Shown here: piece after piece, positions 33,563 to 45,190 of the stretch
How the letters are laid out: every line of letters begins with the position of its first letter
Position numbering within the stretch: the stretch's first letter is position 1
Source of the DNA: Incurvaria masculella
Lineage: Eukaryota; Arthropoda; Insecta; Lepidoptera; Incurvariidae
Reading direction: 5' to 3'
NCBI GenBank assembly: GCA_946894095.1
Contig: OX335655.1
Coordinates: forward strand, 12,276,001-12,340,000
Length of the DNA: 64,000 nt
Notes under the pieces: generated by a model
Database searches by the model: none
Told to the model about the DNA's origin: nothing
The model's input: the letters and a program-made list of their open reading frames with translations, nothing else
Made by a program: the position numbers and the translations under genes

Positions 33563-34747
33563 TTTTTAATAATGTATCTCTAGACATCGAAAAAAATCAT
33601 GTTATTTGGATTCATCGTTATTTGCCATCGACGAAGATAAAACAGAATCAGTCAACTTGTGCAGTATAATTTAGCTCCTACTACCAGTGGGTGGAAAAAT
33701 ATTGCTCTAGAAAGTTGTTTTTAAAACTTATTTTCGTGGCCTGGCACTACTTTACGGTGAATAATAAACACCGCCAGGAATTATACTACACAGATGGCGC
33801 AGCAACGGGCTCGACACTTATCATATGAGCTTAAAAATAATGTGGAAACGAGGTTGACATCAGTCACTGGTGAGTAACCTGACATCAATTAGGGAGCCAG
33901 ATGTAGCACCCGTCATGCTTTTTTTGAAACTAATTGCTTTATTGTTATACCTTTTTTTTACAAACCTCGGAACATTTATGCCTACATTTGCAAAATTATT
34001 TTCTCACTCGCTAAATACTCGCATGGCAGTCATTCCCTAGAAAACTCAGAAAATCGGCGCTAATATTCGTGTTGGACAGCAAATTTAAAAACTCAGTACT
34101 CTACTAACCTTCAATATACATATATTATACTTAAATATTATTTATGTCGAATTTCTAATAAGGGGTATAAGGTAAAGGCATGGTTTACCGTCGATTCTAC
34201 ATACATACATATGACACTCTTTGAAATGTGCGGAATATTTTGAATGCTTATTAACAAATATTGCGCGCAGTTATTCAAAGACCAGTATCTTATTGCGAGT
34301 GGTCGTATGCACACATTACGAACGTATGCAGACTAATCAGATTACGTATTCCTGCTAAATAATATCGTGAGTTAGCTAGATTATGAAGAGCAACGCTACA
34401 GTGCAGATGCAGCAGCGGGCTTAGTAATAAATAATATATTATACACTAGCAGCCCGTCCTGGCTTTGCATGGACATAATGACATTTTTTAAAAATATGAT
34501 TTTGACACAATGATACACAATTAAACCCTTTTTACGTAGAGTTCCTACATTGAAATATTTGAAATTAAAAAAAACTTAGATATTATTTTTAGATGATACA
34601 TATTAAAGAGCTCCGATAATAAACGCGTCCGATCCCTGCTAAATTCGAAGTGCTATAGGGAGAACCGCGGCCTCCGACGCACTATTTATAGACACGCTCC
34701 CTACGTCCCGCAATTTTTAAATCTGTAAAATCTTCGAAAACATTCAT
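33563..34747. other. No gene seen; short repeat fragments
   Basis: An R3 right-arm fragment lies at 34175-34240 (GTTTACCGTCGATTCTACAT). Otherwise unassigned. Confidence 0.45.
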
Positions 34748-35308
34748 TTAAGGTGGCCCAACCCGGCGGGACTAACTCATTCGCGGGTACGGTATAAAAC
34801 CGTGCTTTCGCGCTCTTCTATGCTTATATGTCCTTCTATGTTTCAAAGAAAAAGACAGGCTCCGTGATGAGGAAGATGCTAAATGTCCACAAAAGAAGAC
34901 AACGTGCATAGTGTATGATTTGGTAAGATTTACGAAAATTTTAATTACAAAACGACTTATAGCTAAAAGTTAACCACGACGGCTGTAGTCCAAATTCTAA
35001 CAAAAACCAAATAGATTATAAATCTTGATTAAATAAGCTATGTTTGATGACTAATTTTTTTAAGATATTCTTACTTTATCATAGCGTAATCCACCTCCAA
35101 AGTTATTGTATAAAACGCGCGAGAAATTCGAACTTACGGACCTTATAACTTAGAAACCAACACAATTTTACAAAGCCAATGGTCATCAGACATCTAACTC
35201 GATCAAATAAAGCTATTTTGACCAAAATTTTGGATCTCTGACAAGAAATATGGGCGTGATCTTCTTTCCCCTTTTGTATGGGGAGATGAGCGGGATGGGC
35301 CACCTTAA
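34748..35308 (+). mobile_element. TTAA-flanked MITE, full copy
   Basis: 561 bp from TTAAGGTGGCCCAACCCG to CGGGATGGGCCACCTTAA; TTAA at 34748-34751 and 35305-35308. TIRs GGTGGCCCA(A/T)CCCG of about 14 bp. Internal landmarks are GGCGGGACTAACTCATTC, AAACGACTTATAGCTAAAAG, CTTATAACTTAGAAACC. No coding capacity. Best reference copy of the family here. Confidence 0.88.
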
Positions 35309-35539
35309 AGCATATGCTGTAAAGGGGCAAATAGATATATATTAAATCAACAATATATTCAAGGTATTAATTGAATAAGGATTAATGCTGTATTGGTTAA
35401 AATCGCTTCGAAAAATAGCCATTATTTGTCGTAAAAAGTAAATGACAAAAAAATGTTATTGTGGGATATCCATAAGAGATAGACATATACCATCGCGAAG
35501 TTTTCTGTAGACATTTTTATTGTGTACAGTACTTAGTAC

Positions 35540-35820
35540 ATTGTTTTGGTAAATCTCGTAGGGTTCAGCCTGCGTTTGCAATGTAAGCGGAAAAAAATTA
35601 ATTTTTTACGACATCACATTGGAAACCTCAAAAATAACAGTATTTCTCCTCTATTTAATGGATTTTATTGTGCATATAAGCCACCCTCTTTAATCACTCG
35701 ATCTATTAAAGAAAACCGCATCAATATCCGTTGCGTAGTTTTAAAGATTTAAGCATACATAGGGATATAGGGATATAGGGACAGAGAAAGCGGCTTTGTT
35801 TTATACTATGTAGTGATATA
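35540..35820 (+). repeat. Dispersed repeat, RTE/R8-like end
   Basis: AAAACCGCATCAATATCCGT, TGCGTAGTTTTAAAGATTTA, GGGATATAGGGATATAGGGA and GTTTTATACTATGTAGTGAT match a repeat type I recall from lepidopteran genomes. It includes a 2-3 unit 10-bp tandem. Class uncertain. Confidence 0.5.
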
Positions 35821-36239
35821 TAGTGGGCATGCACTTACAAAACAAATATCTCTATCGCGGCATTGAATGTAATTTTTTTATACTAAAAATACATGTGTAT
35901 ATATTTATACACACAAGTAAAGAAGGCGTCAAACTCGTTCATAAATATGTCTACTCATTATCGGGACAAGAGCTTTTTTTGTCATGTTTATTTATTTTTC
36001 ATATTGTTGAAGGGCATTGAAATAAACAATAATATAACATTATTTCTTAATTAATCGAAAAATTGCAACGAAAACAAAAAATACTATAGATTCATTTCGT
36101 ATATCGGTAATTCAAACGGATAGATTGGTTGAGCAAAATATTTTCATAAAATAGGCTGACATAATACAGGCATGGAGGAAATTTTATATTTAGTTAGTAT
36201 AGTTTTAGTAAGTGGTAAGTTGCTTGTTTTATTTTGTTT
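35821..36239. other. No gene seen
   Basis: AT-rich. No supported feature. Confidence 0.45.
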
Positions 36240-37387
36240 CAGGATTATTTGGTTTTGTTTTCAGTGTGTGTAATTTTAATGAAGTATTTAATAAATGCCA
36301 TCTCTTATGGGGTATACAGAAACCTCTGGCCACACACTGCTCTGTGGCCGACGGTCGTTCGGCTGCGGTTCCGGCACAGCATGATGTATTGTAATGGCGA
36401 TGAGATAGGCAAATTAAGGCACATTCAGAGCTGTACTCCCTGCCGTTGCCGTGCCAGACCAGATCGAGACTGGCACAGTGTCGCATGTGTCATCGCCGAT
36501 CAATGCTCTTTTTATTGAGCTGTTGTAAGATTAAGGAGAGTTTTTACGATTCTATTGGCCTCCTTGAGGTACCCGATCAGAAAGGGTTCGCTGCCCAAAC
36601 GGTCGCACTTTTGAACCAGGGTACTGCCGAAGTTGGGTGTCTAACTCGGACTCACAGGGGCCATGTTGTCCGTTAAGCACGTTGCGTAAAGACTGTCCAC
36701 TCCGCCCGCAGCGAGCGTTCTTAGTATCTAATTCTAGTGGGCTGAAAGAGAACCGAGCGGGAGGCAGTTGAGGTGCCCTAGTTAAGTCGCACAGTACCTA
36801 TTGGCGAGTTAGGAACGGACGGAACGCCCGGTGGTTGGGTGGGGAGCAAGACATGTTTCAAACGAACTCCGGTACCATACTGGAGATATGGGAGCCAGCT
36901 GTCATTCCGAATGTGGATTAGAGCTCCGACGGTGAGATTGCATTATAGCGCCGGTACCTGTCTGGTGAATAGGGAATGGAAATTGTCCACGCGGCACTCG
37001 CCATTAAAATAACTGAAGCAATATGCTGAGGCGGTAAGACCGACTGGGCTTTGGTCACCCCTAGCGTTTCTCCGTGACGTGATGGTGGGGATTGGGGGGT
37101 CTTCCTATGGAGAAGTCCATCTGCAAATAAAGTCTGCAGTCGGAGTACAAACAAACGATATAGCTATACGAATCGATAAACGTTTGTCTTTCTCGTTTCC
37201 GCTCGCACGAAAAGCGAAACAAAAACACAGTTATCGATCGATGCAGCCGTATCGTTGCGTTTGAGTTGAACCCGTGAAGTTTCTTTTGCGGGTTCTTCTT
37301 TACTGGGTTGATCGAATCCGCAGATCTTTGTGACGTAACTTGGTGTAGTTTGACTACCAAAAAGTTTAAATAAATGAAATGAAATGA
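36240..37387 (+). mobile_element. GC-rich unit ending in AATGA tail, probable retroelement 3' part
   Basis: A compositionally distinct block of about 1.1 kb ends in TAAATAAATGAAATGAAATG (37366-37385), a tail like those of non-LTR retrotransposons. The open frames through it (60-99 codons, all frames) show no reverse transcriptase motif. The left boundary is uncertain. It could be a LINE 3' UTR, a retrocopy of a host transcript, or an unrelated GC-rich segment. Confidence 0.35.
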
Positions 37388-37549
37388 GCTCCCGCTACTG
37401 ATACGCTTTGGAATTTACAGAAGAAGTAATAAACGATCTTATTTACTTGACAGTCACTGCAAAATTATTCGTACTTAAAAAATACACAATTACAATGAAT
37501 GTATGAACTTAAATAAGAACAAAAAAAAACAAACAAAAATTTACAAAGA

Positions 37550-37690
37550 AGCGGCAATAAAAATTGTCCATGTTTTCTATTCAGTTCAATGTAGCCGAGC
37601 AATATAAGAAAGGTCCTGGCATCGCACCTAGTTTCCATGTCATAAATTAGGCTAATATCTGACGGTCAGTTTGGTATTAGCCATCCATAT
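37550..37690 (+). mobile_element. SINE 3' body
   Basis: AAGCGGCAATAAAAATTGTC, TTCAGTTCAATGTAGCC, GTCCTGGCATCGCACCTAG, GGTATTAGCCATCCATAT, then an A-run. Head absent. Confidence 0.7.
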
Positions 37691-37909
37691 AAAAAAACAT
37701 AACTAAACATAAATTGTATGATAACAGTAAGCGAATAAAGAGACGATCGTTAGGCGAACGAAGTATATCACAACTCCAAAATATTGGAAATGAATATTAA
37801 AAAATAAGGGCGCATAAAAAGTTAAACAGGAGAAAGTAAATGTTTGAGCTTGGTTTCGTTTAAACTTTTTACAGTAACATAAGTTTAAATTGACGATTTT
37901 CAATTAAGT

Positions 37910-38000
37910 TAACATTTTGTCGGTGAAGTGGAAGGAAAACATCGTGAGAACACTCGAAAAGAAAAACTTTCCTTCAGGCGCTGAATGGCGAGAGAGACAT
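37910..38000 (+). repeat. Probable LINE-derived fragment
   Basis: GTGGAAGGAAAACATCGTGA resembles a sequence I recall from lepidopteran LINE (RTE-like) 3' regions. Too short to classify. Confidence 0.35.
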
Positions 38001-38922
38001 GAGCCGGCCCGACCATTTTAAACGTAATTGTATGTATGCGTATGGGCATGTAACTGCTTCCGTACTTAATAGGTGGCAAGTTGAAATCTACTCGGGTTGG
38101 TAAAATAAATATGCCGTAACTTAAATTGAACTGTATCGAATGTGTTTATTTAATATATTACCGCTCCCCTTAGCCTATCTTCAAAAAAGTGTTGCGTAAA
38201 CGCGTATGATGTGGTAAAAGTATACCTCGTGAATGATTCCATTATATGCAATGTATGTAATTTGTGGCAATACTGACCGTTCGATTCCTTTCATTATCTG
38301 TTTTTCTTCAAAAGGTTTCCATTCGAATTTTTGGTTTAGGGATGCTTTTGATGGATTTCAGCAACAGTTTTTTGATTTATTTATGTGTAGGAATATCAAG
38401 AGCTTACATGGTAAAATAAAGATTGCAAATTGAATGTGTAAAGCAGAGTCAAGAATATATTTTTGTATGTCAATAATAATATTAACAAATTCCTTAAATA
38501 AGTATGCATGTGTGTAATGTCATTTATGTATAAGGGTGGATGGGTGAGTGTGAAGGTGTAAGTGAGTAAGGTGAAGTTTGTATTAACGAGTAATTAAATT
38601 ACATAACATTAAGATTTCAAAAGCATACGTCGGTTTATTTTTTGGGTGCTTATAAAATTAGGTTTCGTATAATTTCTCAATAAAGATAATGTTTAAGAGT
38701 CAGTACACAAGCAATTCGTTCTGCCCTGTGGTCATGTGAGGATTTTCATATGCAGGATAACCTTAAAGATACCTGCAGCAGTGAACCCACATAGATGACA
38801 GTTAAATAAAATAAGGCCAATTATTTTTGGTTACAGAGAAAAAACTAAGATTCCATCAAAGACATCGAAATTTCAAGGAACTTTCGACCTACCGTGTGAG
38901 TGCTCATATACCGGGTGTAGGT
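38001..38922. other. No gene seen
   Basis: Includes a GT-rich purine stretch at 38525-38585. No supported gene. Confidence 0.45.
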
Positions 38923-39075
38923 CAGCCTCAGTAGCCCAGCCTTGAGGTTCGATAAGCTTGGTGAAACAACTCTGAGCGCGGTTGGGTTCTAGATGGGTTA
39001 CCGTTCTCAACCGTTGAGGCTCGCCGTGTTTCGGATTCCACGTAAAACTGTATTATACGTGGAATACGAACCATG
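38923..39075 (+). mobile_element. SINE head fragment, 5S-like, with inverted repeat
   Basis: CCTCAGTAGCCCAGCC, GATAAGCTTGGTGAAACAAC, GGTTGGGTTCTAGATGGGTTACC and GATTCCACGTAAAACTGTA match the head and head/body junction. Immediately after it TACGTGGAATACGAACCATG runs in the opposite sense (arms ATTCCACGTA / TACGTGGAAT), so two head fragments are joined tail to tail. Confidence 0.6.
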
Positions 39076-40079
39076 AACGACCAATCCCTTAGTCTCCTCT
39101 CACGGGAACTAATGCAGCTAGGCAATTTGTTTTATTTTTAAGGGCGTGTTAGCATCCGATCACATTCAGTTCCATAAGGGCGTAAGTGAAAGCTCATTTT
39201 ATTATTTTTTAAAATGACTACAACGGATTTTAAAATTTCAAAAAGATGAAAGATAAATTGATTATTTAGCTGCATTTGAAACAAATAATTATAAATATCT
39301 GAGGCTCCTCTTATTTGTTCAATCTTTTTATATGCATTTTTTTACATATTTGTTCAGTTTGAGTGATCGAAGCATCTGGGTCTTTCAGTTACGGGATCTT
39401 TAAATTATGGTTACAACATTAATCTTCAAATGAATTTTTTTGATTATCGAAATTCGTGGTAGTTATTTTGAAATAAGATCAAATGTTGTTTTATTTATGC
39501 ACTTACGGAACTGAATGCATTTGGGTACTAACATCCCCTTAAGTGCCGGAACTTACCCAGCACAGCCCCACGGCTGTGCATACTCTAGCCTTAATGCAAC
39601 CACTTGAGAGGTGTCGGAGTTAAAATAATTTATGCAATATTTACGCCGGACCTGGAAACTTTTTGTCTCAGCTCGAACCGTGCTGTTTCCACGGGCGAAG
39701 TGAAAACAAAAAAAAAGACTTCATACGCTCCCAGGCCACCGGCAACAGGCAATTCTTTTTCGTGAACCTTTTTTCTAGGGAAAGAGGTATAAAATATTCC
39801 ATTAACGGCGAAACCTTTTACTTGTTCCGTCTTAAATCGCAGTTATTTTCGCTTTCCCGCTTCGAGGAATTTTTCACTTTTGGCGGTAACACGAGCCCCT
39901 GCAGCGGACTTTACGTTTGTTTTCGTGTTTTGGAAATGTTGAAGTACTTAGCTGTGTGTCCGTTCTAGAGTTGAGCTTACATTTTTAACAAAGAAATAGT
40001 GTAAATACATTCCGTGATGGCTGCAATGCGGACAATACATACTGCGAATATTAAATAATGATTGCAACAAAAACTTTAT
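39076..40079. other. No gene supported
   Basis: A 101-codon frame at 39663-39968 has no recognisable domain or splice context. Otherwise AT-rich. Confidence 0.4.
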
Positions 40080-40285
40080 TTATGGAACATGGTATACTTA
40101 TAATACCATACTCACTGTCATGATATTAGCCCAACTAGACCTAATGCCAGGATCTTTTTCTTATTTTGCACGGCTGCATTGAATCGGAAGGAAAACTTTG
40201 ACTATTTGCATTGGCTATTCGACTATATTTAATTCAATGCAACGGTACCAACCCAGGCGGCATGAATCCTACCAGCTAGTAAGTA
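40080..40285 (-). mobile_element. SINE body copy
   Basis: TGTCATGATATTAGCCCAAC, ATGCCAGGATC, GCACGGCTGCATTGAATCGG and GCAACGGTACCAACCCAGGC, in family order on the minus strand. Head lost. Confidence 0.7.
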
Positions 40286-41194
40286 AGGACCTATGTACAG
40301 TGCACGTGGACCGCGTCTAGATTTACTTAACCTTTTTGATCAATGTCTAGGTATGACGCCACTCAATTATCGACTCTGCATGAAGGCTGCATGGAGGCTC
40401 CTTTACCATATTAAAAATGTTTTCGAGCTGACTGCTTTATATACGTTCGAACCATTTAATTACAGAGCTGAATGGGTGGCCGCTCAATAAAAATACTTCT
40501 CCGTGGGCAGACTATGCATTAGAAATACCAACCGACTGAAATGTTCCACTTAAATATTTTTAAAATGCTTTAAAAAAAATCAATTCCCTAACAACGAAGC
40601 ACGAGTGCATAACACCGAATACCGCGAGTACAAAGCAGTGACCCAAATGGAAAGACGTTTTTCACGTAGATGACACATTAAATACATTTTCAGCGTCGAT
40701 AGTTTCGCGTATAAATCAAATCCGAGCCATAAAATTTGCAAAATAACGGCCATCGGAAGCGCTGAAATTTTATTAACGCCAGTAGGGGAACGGAAATAAA
40801 GCTATTCTTCAAGTGTAAAGCGCATCTTAAAATCCGCTCCGGCGCTGGCAGAGCGCAGTTTACTGTGTTGCCACAATAAACGAGGAGTGGGTTTCTTTAT
40901 TAAGTGTCTCTTAATTAATGCTACGCAGACTGCACAGTTTGTAAATGTCTGCTTCTCTATTCTTTCCTCGTTATGGGTAAACCTATGGGGCAGCGCATTT
41001 TTTTCTATTATTTTTTTAATACTTTGTTAGCATACTTTTCGATGGGAACTGTACGTGTTTCGATAGTTTTAAGTACGAAATGTGTTTGATAAAAGCTGTA
41101 ATTAAATACTGTATATTTATTTGCCGAGTTGGGTTAGTTTTGTCGTAAAGTTTAAAGTCATCGAACCTGTAATCTAAGAGCATGTTCGGCCAGC
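40286..41194. other. No gene seen
   Basis: No supported feature. Ordinary AT-rich sequence with mild GC patches near 40780-40870. Confidence 0.45.
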
Positions 41195-41515
41195 ACGAAG
41201 CTCAAGAGCGCGGGGACTTGCTTTCCATGCCAGAGTTCATGGGTCCTAATCCATCAGTTTCTTTCTATTTGAATGCGAACTGTATCATGGGTGTAATTGC
41301 ATGTAAAACAGATGTTCCCGTTCCTAAGCTAGGTGGTATGGCTTAGTCAGACCTGGTTGGTAGCATCGCATTGTATTATACATAGTCGAAGCGCCAATGT
41401 CTCTGTTCAATGTTGCATGAAGGGAAGGTGCTTCCATTTCACTTATTTCCTTTAGTAGTGCCTTTGTTGGCCTAATATCATGGTAGGAGCCATCCATGAC
41501 CACCCATGAGGCCCA
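41195..41515 (+). mobile_element. SINE, diverged, tRNA-type
   Basis: CATGCCAGAGTTCATGGGTC, AATGCGAACTGTATCATGGG, GGTAGCATCGCATTG and GCCTAATATCATGGTAGGAG, in family order. Its 3' half is included in the tandem duplication that starts at about 41377. Confidence 0.55.
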
Positions 41516-42569
41516 ATCGCCTTAAAGTATACCACCAAGTCACGTTTATGCTCTCTAATACATCGCCTAAAACACTGCAAGACGAATTGCCTCACCTGCT
41601 CCGATAAGGCACTGTGTCCCGATGACACGTACTCCACAAACGACCTTGTCTGCTTGTGCCTTCTTCTCCACTCTTACACAAGTGGCGAAAGCGGGTTGAA
41701 GCGCGTACGTGGTAAGTTATACATGGTCGAAGCGCCAGTGAAAAATTGACCCTGTTCGATGTCGCAAAAGGGGAAGGTGCTTCCATTGCACCTATTTCCT
41801 TTAGGAGTGCCTTTGTTGGCCTAATATCATGGTAGGAGCAATCAATGTCTACCGATGAGGCCCAATCGCCTTAAAGCATACCACCAAGTCACGCTTATGC
41901 CCTCCAATACCTCGCTTAAGGTGGCCCAACCCGGCGGGACTAACTCATTCGCGGGAACGGTACAAAACCGTGCTGTTGCGCTCTGGGACCTTCTCTGTTT
42001 TAAAAAAAAGACAATGTGCATCGTTTATGATTTGTTAACATTTACGAAAATTTAAATTACAAAACGACTTATAGCTAAAAGTAAACCACGACCGCTTTAG
42101 TCAAAAATCTAACAAAAACCAAATATATTAAAAATCTTGATTGAATAAGCTATGTCTGATGACTAATCACTTTAAGATGTTCTTACTTTATCATTGCATA
42201 ATCCACCACCAAAGTTGTTGTATAAAAAGCGCGAACAATTCGAACTTTTGGACCTTATAACTTAAAAACCAAACACAATTTACAATGCCAACGGTCATCA
42301 GACATCTAGTTCGATCAAATAAAGCTATTTTCAGCAAAATTTGGGATCTCTGATAAGAAATATGGGCGTGATCTTCTTTCCCCGTTTGTATGGAGACTTG
42401 AGCGGGATGGCCCACCTTAAAACACTGCAACACGAATTGCCTCGCCTGCTCCGATAAGGGACTGCGGCCCGATGACACGTACTCCACAAACGACCTTGTC
42501 TGCTCGTGTCTTCTTCTCCACTCTTACCCAAGTGGCGGAAGCGGGTGGAAGCGCGTACATGGTAAGTTT
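41377..42569 (+). repeat. Two-unit tandem duplication, second unit holding a MITE
   Basis: Unit A (about 41377-41718, 342 bp) and unit B (about 41719-42569) share, in order, TCGAAGCGCCA, TGCCTTTGTTGGCCTAATAT, GAGGCCCAATCGCCTTAAAG, GCTCCGATAAGG and GATGACACGTACTCCACAAA, at roughly 90% identity by eye. Unit B is longer because a 505-bp TTAA MITE interrupts it at 41916-42420. Confidence 0.88.
41916..42420 (+). mobile_element. TTAA-flanked MITE with preserved near-empty site
   Basis: From TTAAGGTGGCCCAACCCG to CGGGATGGCCCACCTTAA, 505 bp, lacking about 60 bp present in the 34748 copy. The sister unit reads CATCGCCTAAAACACTGC where this unit has CCTCGC-element-TTAAAACACTGC. The target was therefore TTAA or TA, without other loss. 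No coding capacity. Confidence 0.88.
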
Positions 42570-42914
42570 ATGGACGCTAATAAACAGCGGAATTGTTCTT
42601 TGTATCGCGCACTCGCCGTGGGGTCCTCCATAAATGTAGCCCTTATCGCCCCGGCGAACATTACGCCGACATCTAGACAATTAGGGCGTATTATGATGCC
42701 GGGTTCATCTAACTCGGAAGAGCCTACCATTTTCCGGATACTCCACGAGTTAATAATCTAGGTTGCTGTTACAATTTTAATGATTAAGAGTCCTTAAATC
42801 CCCAAAGATTGATAGGATAGCATTTTTTGTCGCCGTCTAGTCATAGAATAGCTTAGTTTGTAAAGACTTAGCGGCTTTGCAACGAAAACAAATATATAAG
42901 CCAGTATGTATAAA
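42570..42914. other. No gene supported
   Basis: A 63-codon plus frame at 42570-42761 begins directly after the tandem duplication. Product not recognised. Confidence 0.35.
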
Positions 42915-43292
42915 TAGTGACTCGTGGTTCAGAGGCTGGTGGACTGGCCGTCCATACCAGAAGTTTGGGTTCAAATCCCCGCCCCGTTCATGCACTATTT
43001 TCTTTTTCTTTCTTAGTTGGATAAATGCATTTCGTCACGAATGCAAGCTGTCCCATGGTTCGAAATCAATGTAAAACTGTTGGTTCCCTTTCCCTACTAG
43101 GTGGTAGGGTAAAGCTCCCCCGGGTTGGTACCATCACATGGGATAAAAATATGTTCGAATCGGCAATGAAATTTCCATCTAGCTTCAATTTAGCAATGTC
43201 CTGGCATGGCACCTACCTATGGGAATTCGGTGTGTTAGGCATATATCATGACTGTCGGCTTGGTATTACCCATGCATATCCCGTTACATAAA
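42915..43292 (+). mobile_element. SINE, tRNA-like head, near full length
   Basis: GTGGTTCAGAGGCTGGTGGA (head), GGGTTCAAATCCCCGCCCCG (B-box-like), ATTTCGTCACGAATGCAAGC, GGGTTGGTACCATCACATGG, GTCCTGGCATGGCACC, then GTTACATAAAAAAAA as the 3' tail. Confidence 0.78.
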
Positions 43293-44410
43293 AAAAACTC
43301 TACCTACCTACATCGGATTCAGAGTGTGCGGTACCGTAATGAAATGACAGCAGAAGATTTTCGTAAATCTTGTGCGAATGTCCACGTATGTTTAGGAATA
43401 CGAAATTTTCCATGTGAATACACTACAATAGGTCAAAGATGTTGTTATAAGAGATGTCGGACGCCTGGCGCGAGCGTCGAAGCGCGTGAAGCACAATTCG
43501 CTTACCGAGTGCAATCTACGGTAGGAGGAAAACTATCGCCGATTCAGGAATATTAATTGGCTTTGAGATAGCGCCATGAAACCAACGGCCGCCGCAGGCC
43601 AGCGGCAGATCAAACGGATTACGAGTGGATATCTCGATGCAAGATCATCCAATGGTGACCCACTCCGTAAAACTGGACTTTTTCGATTGCAAAAGGATTG
43701 AAAATGGCAATGTAAACTATTAAAAGCTTTGCAGCGCTCGACTGGGATATTTTTCCAATATGCGTAAAAAATGCCGTTATATGGATAGCCATAGATTCAA
43801 GTGCTTTGATATGGTCACAATTTATGAAGCTATTAAAATAATCTTGAAGCGGACTGAAAATATTTTAAACCTAACAAACTTGTGGATTCTCGTTATGTAG
43901 AGTTGGGGTGAAATTTTATTGGGATTTGCGGTGATTTATTAAAGTATTTATTAAAGTGCGGCAGATGTATCGACCGCTGAGCTAATCTTAAGGTTGAATA
44001 AATATTAGAAGTTAAGTAAATAAGAAATTGACGGGAGAACTGAAGCTCTCTCGCTGTCATTTTGACAGGAAATGTGTACTGAAAAAAAAAATCAGTTAAT
44101 CTATCTGCAATTCGCGATAACTACAAACGCCTAAGGGCCGAGTGCACGAAAGGACAAAAAATCAAAATCAACGTCAAAGTATCATCAAACACGTCACTTT
44201 GTGTGGACAGTATGGAAGGAACTCTATGCGGATCACTAAAAGAGACGTGTTGCAACAGCGCTTAAAACCTAAAATGGAAAGTACTATACTTCCTGAAACT
44301 TGACAGTTGAACGCCTGATTTGTAGTCAGCCGTAATGTTCATACAGTTAAGATAACCTTTTTAAAATAATCTGATACGTGTCACGTGATATTTTTACCAA
44401 GCGGTTGCCA
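43293..44410. other. No gene supported
   Basis: Open frames near 43250-43556 run out of the SINE and are not credible. Unassigned sequence follows. Confidence 0.4.
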
Positions 44411-44775
44411 GTCTCGGTAGCTCAGTGTGCGACGCCTTGCGAATCGATAAGCTAGGGAAGCACCTCTGAGCGAGGTTAGGTTCTGAATGGGTGACCATTC
44501 TACCGTTGAGGCTGGCCGTTGTTCGGATTCCCCGTGAAACTGTAGGTTTCCTTTCTAGAATACTAGGTGTTAGGGTTAATCCCGCCTGGGTTGGTACCAT
44601 CGCATCGAATGAACGATAGTCGAAGCGGCAATGAAAATTGTCCGTGTTTTCCATCCAGTTCAATGCCGCCGAGCAATATAAGGAAAGCACCTAGTTCCCA
44701 TGTGGTGTGTTAGGCTAATATCTGACGGTTAGTTCGGTATTAGCCATCCATGTCCAGTTACATTAAAAAAAACTA
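44411..44775 (+). mobile_element. SINE with 5S-like head, near full length
   Basis: Head GTCTCGGTAGCTCAGTG, AATCGATAAGCTAGGGAAGC, GAGCGAGGTTAGGTTCTGAA, TGGGTGACC (5S box-C-like). Body CCGCCTGGGTTGGTACCATC, TCCATCCAGTTCAATGCCGC. 3' end TATTAGCCATCCATGTCCAG and an A-run. Confidence 0.75.
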
Positions 44776-45112
44776 TTTTGACTCACTTTTAGATACTTAC
44801 CGCAATACATGAATAGTAATGAGAAATACTTAGCCCGAATTTTAACTGTGCTAAAACAGAGAACTGCTCATCATTTTCTTCAGTGTGTTGGACACATTTT
44901 CTTACGGGCCAAACGCGCGATGAGGAACATAGTAGTAGTACAATCAAACAGTTAACACTCATACAGGCCAACCATCGTGCAGTAATTTCGGTAGTGATTG
45001 TATACAGACCATTCTACGCTATGCTTCTAATATTTTAAAATAACGTTCGTTCATAACACTATTCAGCACTGAAACCAACAGTACTAGTGTGCATATGTAT
45101 TGTATTGTTGTT

Positions 45113-45190
45113 TTTGTATTGTTTATTCATCATCCATAGACAGTACACTGCACTCGGATTTGTCATATTTTAACATTGGCCAGTTCAACA
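45113..45190 (+). repeat. Dispersed repeat R7, short copy
   Basis: TTGTTTATTCATCATCCATA, GACAGTACACTGCACTCGG and GGCCAGTTC match 14426-14530. Confidence 0.6.

Noticed and set aside
34748..35308. Assignment of the TTAA MITE to piggyBac as certain
   Set aside because: TTAA flanks fit, but the terminus GGTGGCCCA is not the usual piggyBac start and no transposase is present.
42915..43000. Possible functional tRNA genes in SINE heads
   Set aside because: A- and B-box-like words are present, but the heads lack a consistent cloverleaf and are fused to the SINE body in every case.
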